Part shown: one piece after another, positions 57,739-64,000 of the stretch | How the letters are laid out: each line of letters opens with the position of its first letter | Numbering within the stretch: the first letter of the stretch is position 1 | Assembly: GCA_965220345.1 (NCBI GenBank) | Contig: OZ244822.1 | Coordinates: 1,426,001-1,490,000, forward strand | Direction of reading: 5' to 3' | DNA length: 64,000 bases | Origin: Aldehydirespirator sp965220345 | GTDB lineage: Bacteria > Actinomycetota > Acidimicrobiia > Acidimicrobiales > Aldehydirespiratoraceae | Notes under the pieces: generated by a model | What the model saw: the letters and a program-made list of their open reading frames with translations, nothing else | What the model was told of the DNA's origin: nothing | The model's database searches: none | Translations under genes and position numbers: made by a program

Positions 57739-58887
57739 ATGCGTGATGAAACGCCCGACATAGCATCAGACACCACGAGCGGTATCTCGTCTGGTGTTGC
57801 GCCCGGCGGTACTGCGTCTGGTGTTGCGCCCGGCGGCACTGCGTCTGGTGTTGCGCCCGGCGGCACTGTGCTTGATGTTGCGCCCGGCGGCACTGTGCTT
57901 GATGATCGCAAGGCCGCGATTTTGTATGCCGTTGTCGGTGAGTACATCCGCACCGCTGCGCCTGTCGGCTCTGGACGTGTGGCTGCATTGCCGGGAATAG
58001 AGGCTTCACCGGCAACCATACGCAACGAGATGGCTGCGCTGTCCGAGCAGCAGTATCTGATCCAGCCTCACACCAGCGCAGGTCGGGTGCCCACAGCCAA
58101 GGCTTATCGGTTTTTTGTTGATCAGTGGCGCAGTCAGTCGCCTACTCCCATCCTTGATGCTGCTGACCGCCAGCAGGTCAACCGGTTCTTTTCGTCGTCG
58201 CACGGGGGGTTCGAGTCGATACTCAGCGACACCACCGGGCTTTTGTCGGATCTCACTGACTGGACTGCGGTCGTGGTTGCGCCGAGTCCTGTGGCAGCAA
58301 CTGTGCGCTCAGTTCAGCTGGTGGATCTATCAACGGCGACGGTGCTGGTGGTGGCGGTGATGTCCAACGGCGTGATCGAAAAACGCACTCTAGATGTGCC
58401 GGTTGACCTAAAGCCGGAAGTGGTTGCTGATGCTTCTGAGCGTCTCGCTCGGCGCATAGTGGGACGCACTTTGGTGGAGATCGGTGACTGCGACCCGCAC
58501 GACGATCTGTTGCTGGCTGCTGCGATCACAGCGCTTCAGGAAGCTCGAGCGCATCATGAGGTGTTCGTGGGCGGCACATCCAAACTGGCCGCCGCTTTCG
58601 ACGCGGTGGAGCAGTTAAGCGAAGTGCTGAGCCTGCTGGAGCAGCAGCTTCTAGTGGTGACCCTGATGCGCCGGGTGATCGACGGCGGTCGCCGGGTGGC
58701 GATCGGTGAAGAGACCGGGATGCCGTCGCTTGCTGAATGCTCGCTGGTTTTGGCACCTTACAGCATCGAAGGCACCGACGGTGGAGCGATCGGAGTGATC
58801 GGCCCCACCAGAATGGACTATCCGCAGGCGCTGTCAGCGGTGGCAGCGGTGAGCCGCAGGCTCGGTTCGGCCCTCGGCGAAGTCTGA
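57739..58887 (+). CDS. hrcA: Heat-inducible transcription repressor HrcA
   Basis: 382 residues from ATG 57739, or 330 from GTG 57895. The winged-helix domain starts LDDRKAAILYAVVGEYIRTA, PVGSGRV, then ATIRNEMAALSEQQYLIQPHTSAGRVPTAKAYRFFVD, all typical HrcA; the GAF-like and insertion domains follow (ADASERLARRIVGRTL; LLEQQLLVVTLMRRVIDGG; SLVLAPYSIEGTDGGAIGVIGPTRMDY). The first ~50 residues are four 9-residue repeats (SGVAPGGTA) absent from the family, so the GTG at 57895, the last codon of the repeats, may be the ancestral start. HrcA represses chaperone operons at CIRCE elements; no complete CIRCE was found in the window. Confidence 0.93.
   Translation: MRDETPDIASDTTSGISSGVAPGGTASGVAPGGTASGVAPGGTVLDVAPGGTVLDDRKAAILYAVVGEYIRTAAPVGSGRVAALPGIEASPATIRNEMAALSEQQYLIQPHTSAGRVPTAKAYRFFVDQWRSQSPTPILDAADRQQVNRFFSSSHGGFESILSDTTGLLSDLTDWTAVVVAPSPVAATVRSVQLVDLSTATVLVVAVMSNGVIEKRTLDVPVDLKPEVVADASERLARRIVGRTLVEIGDCDPHDDLLLAAAITALQEARAHHEVFVGGTSKLAAAFDAVEQLSEVLSLLEQQLLVVTLMRRVIDGGRRVAIGEETGMPSLAECSLVLAPYSIEGTDGGAIGVIGPTRMDYPQALSAVAAVSRRLGSALGEV
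57790..57897 (+). repeat. Four 27-base in-frame tandem repeats at the start of hrcA
   Basis: Units 57790-57816, 57817-57843, 57844-57870, 57871-57897 encode SGVAPGGTA, SGVAPGGTA, SGVAPGGTV, LDVAPGGTV. Units differ by one to five bases. The last contains the LD plus GTG that also begins the conserved LDDRKAAIL, suggesting the array grew by copying the gene's own 5' end. Confidence 0.92.
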
Positions 58888-58926
58888 GCTGGTTTCTCTG
58901 AGCTGGTTTCTCTGAACTGGTTTTGC
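58885..58926. repeat. Three 14-base tandem repeats after hrcA
   Basis: TGAGCTGGTTTCTC twice (58885-58898, 58899-58912) and TGAACTGGTTTTGC (58913-58926). The first copy includes the hrcA stop codon, so the repeat grew from the stop outward. It fills most of the hrcA-dnaJ gap. Confidence 0.85.
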
Positions 58927-58955
58927 TGGCGCTGATTTCGACTATGTCTATATAA

Positions 58956-60068
58956 GTGGCGGACCATTACGAGACACTGGGAGTGGATCGCGATGCCACC
59001 GAAGAGGAACTCAAACGGGCCTACCGCAAAAAGGCCCGGGAGTTTCATCCCGATGCCAACCCTGGAGACGCCGACGCTGAGGCCCGCTTCAAGGAAATAA
59101 GCGCCGCCTATGAAGTGCTGTCTGACCCTGAGCGACGCTCGCGTTATGACCGTTTCGGCACTGACGACATGCGCACGGCAGGAGTTTCAGATCCCTTCGG
59201 TGGGGGTTTGGGCAGTATCTTTGATGCCTTCTTTGGGGATGCCAACTTCGGGTTCGGTTCTGCTGCTGAGCGCCGCGGCCCACCCCCAGGAGAGAACCTA
59301 GAAACTCATGTGGATCTTGATCTCAACGACGTGGTTTTTGGTGCGCAGCGTGAAGTGAAGGTGCGTACCGCAGTGCGCTGCGAGTCATGTGATGGCAATG
59401 GCGCAGCGGAGGGAACTTCTCCGCTGCGATGCACGCAATGTTCAGGCACTGGACAGGTCCGCAGAGTGCGTCAATCAATGCTGGGACAGATGGTTACATC
59501 AGCCGCCTGCGAGGTTTGTGGCGGACTCGGCGAAATGATCGAACAGCCCTGTGCAGATTGCGAAGGCCATGGGCGCTGCCTTGAGCAACGCACCTACAAC
59601 GTGGAGGTTCCCCCTGGTGTGGATGATGGCACCACTTTGCGGCTTAGCGGCAAAGGTGCCGCTGGTCCTCGCGGCGGGCCTCACGGTGATCTTTATGTTC
59701 ATACCCGGGTTCGGCCCCATCCGCGTTTTCACCGCAACGGCAATGATCTATTGCATGAACTGCATGTGCCGTTCACTCAGGCAGCGTTAGGGGCGAAACT
59801 CGACTATGAGACCCTTGACGGCAACGAAGAGATAGTGATCCGAAAAGGCACCGAGACCGGTGCTGTGCTGCGCCTGAGAGGGCTCGGTGTTCCTCAAGTC
59901 AACGGTCGAGGCCGGGGTGATCTGCTAATTCAGCTGGTGGTGGACGTGCCCGATGATCTCAGCGACGATCAAGAGAAGCTGGTGCGGCAGTTAGCTGAAC
60001 TGCGCGGTGAAGAAGTCGCTGAACCTAGCGAAGGTTTGCTGGGTCGGATCCGTAACGCTTTCCGGTGA
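58956..60068 (+). CDS. dnaJ: Chaperone DnaJ
   Basis: 370 residues from GTG 58956. J domain (1-70) with HPD in AREFHPDANPGDADAEARFK; Gly/Phe-rich linker (GGGLGSIFDAFFGDANFGFG); four zinc motifs CESCDGNG, CTQCSGTG, CEVCGGLG, CADCEGHG; then the substrate-binding C-terminal domains (NVEVPPGVDDGTTLRLSGKG; HPRFHRNGNDLLHELHVPF). Complete type I DnaJ. Stimulates DnaK ATPase and holds unfolded proteins. Stop and rsmE GTG overlap by four bases (GTGA). Confidence 0.97.
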   Translation: MADHYETLGVDRDATEEELKRAYRKKAREFHPDANPGDADAEARFKEISAAYEVLSDPERRSRYDRFGTDDMRTAGVSDPFGGGLGSIFDAFFGDANFGFGSAAERRGPPPGENLETHVDLDLNDVVFGAQREVKVRTAVRCESCDGNGAAEGTSPLRCTQCSGTGQVRRVRQSMLGQMVTSAACEVCGGLGEMIEQPCADCEGHGRCLEQRTYNVEVPPGVDDGTTLRLSGKGAAGPRGGPHGDLYVHTRVRPHPRFHRNGNDLLHELHVPFTQAALGAKLDYETLDGNEEIVIRKGTETGAVLRLRGLGVPQVNGRGRGDLLIQLVVDVPDDLSDDQEKLVRQLAELRGEEVAEPSEGLLGRIRNAFR

Positions 60069-60820
60069 GCGACAGCAGCCTGCCTAACGTTTCTTCAACT
60101 GGCCGCTCGACTCTGACCGCTGGCGATTCCAGCACGGGTCCGCATGTGCTGGTGGCTGATGTTTGTGCTCCTGAGTTGTCTAGCGACGATCGTCATCATC
60201 TCAGCCGGGTGCTGCGGCTGCGTGCGGGTGACTCACTTACTGTGGGTAACGGGGCTGGGTCTTGGCGGCTTTGCCGTTATGGCGGCGACGGGGGAGCGGC
60301 GGCTGACGAGCTTGAGCCGCTTGGTGAGGTGATTTCGGTGCCTGCTCCGAGTCCTGAGCTGGCGGTGGGTTTTGCTGTGCTCAAAGGCGGACGCAGCGAA
60401 ACCGTCATACAGAAGCTCACCGAACTAGGGATTGATCGCATAGTGCCTTTCGTGGCTGCACGTTCGCTAGTGCGATGGGATGAAGCCAGAAAACAGCGGA
60501 TGTTGCAGCGCTGGCGGCGGGTTGCTGCTGAGGCGGTGATGCAGTGCCGCCGCTTGTGGATGCCGTGCTTGTTGATGCCAGCACCTTTTGATGAGCTTGA
60601 CCTGCGTGGGGCAGCACTAGCCGATCCGACAGGTCGAGGCTTGTCAGCGGAGCAAAATTTTGTTTTGATCGGCCCCGAGGGCGGTTGGAGTTCCGCTGAA
60701 CTTGCTGCGGTGAGCCAGCATGTGTGTCTCGGTTCGCAGATTATGCGTGCCGAGACTGCTGCGATAGCCGCGGCGGCTTTGCTTGGAGCGCGTCGCAGCG
60801 GCCACCTTCCAGGGTCGTAG
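60065..60820 (+). CDS. rsmE: 16S rRNA (uracil1498-N3)-methyltransferase RsmE
   Basis: 251 residues of the SPOUT methyltransferase family. N-terminal PUA-like part (HHLSRVLRLRAGDSLTVGNG), then VGFAVLKGGRSETVIQKLTELGIDRIVPFVAARSLVRW and the knot region LIGPEGGWSSAELAAVS with CLGSQIMRAETAAIAAAAL. It methylates U1498 of 16S rRNA in the decoding centre. The first ~25 residues are Ser/Thr-rich and non-conserved. Coupled to dnaJ by a 4-base overlap, the standard actinobacterial order. Confidence 0.95.
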   Translation: MSDSSLPNVSSTGRSTLTAGDSSTGPHVLVADVCAPELSSDDRHHLSRVLRLRAGDSLTVGNGAGSWRLCRYGGDGGAAADELEPLGEVISVPAPSPELAVGFAVLKGGRSETVIQKLTELGIDRIVPFVAARSLVRWDEARKQRMLQRWRRVAAEAVMQCRRLWMPCLLMPAPFDELDLRGAALADPTGRGLSAEQNFVLIGPEGGWSSAELAAVSQHVCLGSQIMRAETAAIAAAALLGARRSGHLPGS

Positions 60821-60902
60821 GCAGTGTCGCAGGATTCAGCGGCAGGTTTTTGGCGCAGCTTTTTGACAGGCTTTCAGCGGCAGGTTTTCAGGGGGCAGAC
60901 TT

Positions 60903-62231
60903 TCAGCGACCGGTGATCTGGGTAATCATGGAGAAACCTTCGTCACTGGCTGGGTTGAACAGCTTGGAGCCGTTGGTGGTGTAGACCCGCAGCATGTCGC
61001 AGTTCCCGTTGGCAACGGCCTCGACACCAGTGGGTGAGTCAACGCTCCAGCGCTGCGGCAGCGCCAGCGTTTCTCCTGGCTCAGGCCAGTCGTCGAACAG
61101 CACTATTTCGCCGCTTTCGGGACTCACGATCGCAGCGGTTGCGATGCCGTCACAGTCCCAGTCGCCGGTCTCTACAAAATCGCCGACGCTGCCCAGCGCA
61201 TAACGGTGACCGTCGTGGGTAAGTACAGCCGCTGCCTGCTGCACAGAGACCGCTGAACCGACAGCACCGATCGCGCCGACCGCGCCGACAGTTTTTGAGC
61301 TGCGCTCTGTTTCATCAACAGCTTCATCTGCGGTTTCACTATGCTCCGATTCCTTAACAGCTTCATTTGCGGTTTCGCTATCGTTGGCATTGTCGGTGTT
61401 GTCGGCACTGTCGGGGCTTGAGGAGTCGTTGGCATTGTCGGTGTTGTCGGGGCGTGAGGAGTTGTTGGCATTGTCATTTGCGCTGACAGCGGTTGTTCCG
61501 CCGTCTTGATCTGCGCTGCGGCTACCCAAAGCGAAACCCCCAACAATCGCAACACCAACCGCTGCTGCGATTATTAGCCGTCTTACTCGCTGATTGGGCC
61601 TGCTGCCGCCTGGTTCTGCACTCTTGTTATTGGTGTCGTTGTTGGTCACACTTTTGACTGTTTTGGGTTTGGCAGGTTTCTTGGCAGCCAGTAAGTCAAG
61701 TCGTCTTGCCATTTCGCGTGCGCCGATCAAACCGCCGCGAGCTGCATCAGCCACCGCCAGCAACTTCCCAGCAAGCACGCTTTTGCCCAGCGAAGAGTCA
61801 TGACATAGTTCTGCCAAAGCCACCAAGTCACGCTGACAGTTCTCGGTTGTGGCCTCCTCGGCTCTGGTCAACCCGCAAAGCACAGGACGGTCATCGGTGC
61901 CGTGAAGCACATGCGGCTCGGTTAGTTGCAGATGCGCGACACCCAGTTGATGCAGATCTGCCACCACAGCCGCAAGAGCAGCCATTCCCGCAGCTCGTTC
62001 GGCAGGGTCGCTCAGCGGTCGGGTAGCCCAGGTGTCGGCGTTCACGAACTCGGTGTGCAGAGCGCGTCCGCCGTCGGCCGTCTCGACTAGGTCTACAAAA
62101 CGCACCAGTCCTGGATGATCAAGACGGCGTAGCAGCTCCGCCTCTCTCTCCAAGTATTCAGCTCTTTCTGCTGTGACTTGCTTGACGGCGATCAGCTGCT
62201 CATCGCAGCGGCTTACTGTTACTGCTGACAT
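60903..62231 (-). CDS. Membrane-anchored pseudokinase with extracytoplasmic domain
   Basis: About 442 residues from ATG 62231, which has GGAGGACAACC just upstream. Protein kinase-like domain (1-190): IAVKQVTAERAEYLEREAELLRRLDHPGLVRF keeps the Lys and alpha-C Glu, but the catalytic loop reads HLQLTEPHVL (no HRD Asp) and the DFG position reads LCGL, so catalysis is not expected. Basic linker, one membrane helix (LIIAAAVGVAIVGGFALG, ~230-248), a long Asn/Asp/Ser/Glu-rich low-complexity linker, then an outer domain (THDGHRYALGSVGDFVETGD; DCDGIATAAIVSPESGEIVLFDDWPEPG) resembling a single FG-GAP/VCBS-type repeat. Possibly a receptor-like scaffold comparable to MviN-type pseudokinases; the ligand is unknown. 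Confidence 0.72.
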   Translation of the reverse strand: MSAVTVSRCDEQLIAVKQVTAERAEYLEREAELLRRLDHPGLVRFVDLVETADGGRALHTEFVNADTWATRPLSDPAERAAGMAALAAVVADLHQLGVAHLQLTEPHVLHGTDDRPVLCGLTRAEEATTENCQRDLVALAELCHDSSLGKSVLAGKLLAVADAARGGLIGAREMARRLDLLAAKKPAKPKTVKSVTNNDTNNKSAEPGGSRPNQRVRRLIIAAAVGVAIVGGFALGSRSADQDGGTTAVSANDNANNSSRPDNTDNANDSSSPDSADNTDNANDSETANEAVKESEHSETADEAVDETERSSKTVGAVGAIGAVGSAVSVQQAAAVLTHDGHRYALGSVGDFVETGDWDCDGIATAAIVSPESGEIVLFDDWPEPGETLALPQRWSVDSPTGVEAVANGNCDMLRVYTTNGSKLFNPASDEGFSMITQITGR

Positions 62232-62571
62232 GGTTGTCCTCCACAAAGCTCGGTGCCATCTCGTGCTTGAGTGCCGCGACTTGAAACAATTCGCATGACA
62301 GATTTGCGCCTGGCTGGTGTGGCCGCAGCTCTAACCCCACGAGAGATGTCACACCCCTGTAGTAATCCTATAAATATGCTCATAACACGAAAATACTTAG
62401 TAATTAATGATTATGCAACACCTTGGTCGAAGAATTCTGTGCCTGGCATTTCTGTGCATGGCATTGCTGACGACACCGCAACTTCGGGTCATGGCGACTC
62501 AGCCGCCACTGTTTTAGGTGCAGCAACTGCGATGGTGTTTCTGGCGAAGGCTCGGCGGTTACTCTTGATAG
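62232..62571. other. Divergent intergenic region
   Basis: 340 bases between the pseudokinase and the DUF512 gene. It has an AT-rich core (62365-62425, including TATAAATATGC and TTAGTAATTAATGATTATG) that probably holds promoters, and a triple short repeat (TCTGTGCxTGGCATT-like, near 62438-62468). No supported gene. Confidence 0.5.
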
Positions 62572-64000
62572 ATGGCCGGTCCGCAGATCATGGCTGTCGC
62601 GTCTGGTTCTCCGGCACAGCGGGCAGGTCTGTTGCCTGGCGACGTGGTGACGACGATCGCCGGAGAGTCACCAAGCGACGTGATCCGCTGGCAGCTTCTA
62701 AGCGACGCTGCTTTGGTCCCCCTAGAGATAGAGCGCAACGGCATCGCAACCAGCATGTTGATCTCCAAGCGCGATGGCGAACCGCTTGGCGCAGAGTTCG
62801 ACGCAGCAGTGTTCGACGGGGTGCAGACCTGCGACAATCACTGCGAGTTCTGCTTTGTGCATCAACTGCCGCGAGGCATGAGGCGCTCGCTCTATCTCAA
62901 GGACGACGATTACCGGCTGTCGTTCCTATATGGCAACTTCACCACTCTCACCAGGTTCAACGAACTCGACTACGAACGGGTGATCAGCGAACGATTGTCC
63001 CCGCTCTACGTGTCGATTCACGCCACCGACCCAGATGTTCGGGCCGCGATCCTCCAGAACCGCCGGGGTGCTGTGTCGCTGCGCTGGTTGAAGCTACTTT
63101 TGGACGCAGGCATTGAAGTTCACGGCCAAGTGGTGGTGTGCCCTGGTGTCAATGACGGTGCCGTGCTAGAAGACACCTTGACGGGCGTGCTTGAGCGCTT
63201 CTGTGAGTTACGAACCTTGTGCGTGGTGCCTCTCGGGATATCGCGCTACAACCGCCAGCCGCGGATGCGTTGCCACACTCGCAGCGAAGCTGAGGCTGTG
63301 GTCGACCTGGTCGAAGCTTGGCAGTCGCGATATTTGCAGGTGCTGGGCAGGCGTCTCGCCTTCGTGGCCGACGAGTACTACCTGATGTGCGGACGCGGCT
63401 TCCCCGAGACCGATCATTATGAGGGCTTCGAGATGCACGAGGACGGCATCGGCATGGCTCGAGCCTTCCATACGCAGTTCACTAAACGTGGCGTTGCGCC
63501 GACTCCTCCTCGCTCGGGTTTCTTCGCTTGGGTGGATGGTGCTCCTGCCGACGGCTACCGCTCTCACAGGCAAGGGTCGCCTGCTGATCAACTGGCAGGG
63601 GCTAGCGGGTTCACCGAGAGCTTTGCAGATATCTCTGCCGAGATATCTGTTGAGGGTTCAGCGGCTGGCTGCTGCGCTGGAAGCGTCTCTGGACTGGATG
63701 CCGAGAGCTTTGCAGATGGCACAGCTGTGGCAGTGTCGCTGTCACCGCAACGGGCTCGCCGGGACGCTCCCGCTGCGGTGCTCACCGGCACGCTTGGCGC
63801 GGCGGTCGTGTCGCCGCTTGTGGCTTCGCTGGGTCGCAGCGATGTGCGGGTAGTGCCAGTAGAGAACCACTTCTTCGGCGGAAATATCGGGGTCACCGGA
63901 CTAATGGTCGGCAGCGACATCGCTCGTGTGCTTGCCGAGCAGCCCGAAGGTACCCGCTATCTGTTGCCTGATGTCTGCCTCAGTCGCGGGCGTTTCCTTG
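62572..64000 (+). CDS. DUF512 family protein: PDZ plus radical SAM (3' end outside window)
   Basis: The first 476 residues of a gene running off the right edge. N-terminal PDZ-like domain (MAVASGSPAQRAGLLPGDVV), then CDNHCEFC (Cys87, Cys91, Cys94, a radical SAM type C-x3-C-x2-C cluster site), LYLKDDDYRLSFLYGNFTTLT and PLYVSIHATDPDVRAAILQN, all characteristic of the DUF512/NifB-PDZ-like family (TIGR03279-type). DUF512 part follows (GFEMHEDGIGMARAFHTQF; NHFFGGNIGVTGLMVGSDI). Function unknown in the family. A Ser/Ala/Gly-rich insertion of about 45 residues near 350-395 contains a 15-base direct repeat (GAGAGCTTTGCAGAT). In many bacteria this gene precedes der. Confidence 0.9.
   Translation, partial: MAGPQIMAVASGSPAQRAGLLPGDVVTTIAGESPSDVIRWQLLSDAALVPLEIERNGIATSMLISKRDGEPLGAEFDAAVFDGVQTCDNHCEFCFVHQLPRGMRRSLYLKDDDYRLSFLYGNFTTLTRFNELDYERVISERLSPLYVSIHATDPDVRAAILQNRRGAVSLRWLKLLLDAGIEVHGQVVVCPGVNDGAVLEDTLTGVLERFCELRTLCVVPLGISRYNRQPRMRCHTRSEAEAVVDLVEAWQSRYLQVLGRRLAFVADEYYLMCGRGFPETDHYEGFEMHEDGIGMARAFHTQFTKRGVAPTPPRSGFFAWVDGAPADGYRSHRQGSPADQLAGASGFTESFADISAEISVEGSAAGCCAGSVSGLDAESFADGTAVAVSLSPQRARRDAPAAVLTGTLGAAVVSPLVASLGRSDVRVVPVENHFFGGNIGVTGLMVGSDIARVLAEQPEGTRYLLPDVCLSRGRFL

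Overview
The window looks like a chromosomal segment from a moderately GC-rich actinobacterium. Acidimicrobiia is my best guess, from gene content and order; I could not run a phylogeny. Pointers are the nadD / LytR_C protein / rsfS cluster, a MoeZ-like sulfurtransferase, an F420-type luciferase-like oxidoreductase, an AccA3-type biotin carboxylase, the comEA-comEC-holA-(rpsT)-lepA-hrcA-dnaJ-rsmE block, and frequent GTG/TTG starts with 4-base gene overlaps.

Layout. 0-1 kb: end of an unknown gene and a vapBC toxin-antitoxin pair. 1.3-3.8 kb: nadD, a LytR C-terminal-domain membrane protein, rsfS. 3.9-7.3 kb: a two-gene operon for an FAD monooxygenase resembling squalene epoxidase and a triterpene cyclase carrying the oxidosqualene-cyclase type DC(S/T)AE active site, so a possible sterol-type pathway. 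7.5-8.6 kb: rhodanese-E1 sulfurtransferase. 8.8-25.1 kb: a surface-polysaccharide region (flippase, PP-loop enzyme, two very large multi-domain glycosyltransferases, O-antigen ligase/polymerase-like protein, ABC exporter, GT2, polyprenyl phosphosugar transferase, and an SLH-anchored SpoIID protein).

25.1-37.9 kb is an accessory island, partly AT-rich and full of broken genes, with copies of a 38-base element at both ends. It holds a membrane-anchored protein with a near-perfect 348-base internal duplication, a DUF262-HNH nuclease beside an EcoRI-type adenine methyltransferase interrupted by a (AG)15 tract (likely phase variable, OFF as written), remnants of hipA, an HNH gene, fic and a cytosine methyltransferase, an AbiE pair with intact antitoxin and truncated toxin, a metallophosphoesterase and a RecB-like/RNase H-like nuclease. 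No integrase was seen.

38-49.2 kb returns to core and envelope functions: AccA3-type carboxylase and BirA (which would biotinylate it), GT39-type and GT2 glycosyltransferases, UDP-GlcNAc 2-epimerase-like enzyme, a flippase-like integral membrane protein, a CsaB-type pyruvyltransferase (whose product is what SLH domains bind in other bacteria), a second polysaccharide ABC exporter and a methyltransferase. 49.3-64 kb holds tRNA-Ala(GGC), an F420-type oxidoreductase, thioredoxin-TPR protein, competence genes, holA, rpsT, lepA, hrcA, dnaJ, rsmE, a membrane pseudokinase and the start of a PDZ-radical SAM DUF512 protein.

A recurring feature is short tandem duplication (14-18 bases between genes; 15, 27 or 54 bases in frame inside dispensable parts of proteins).
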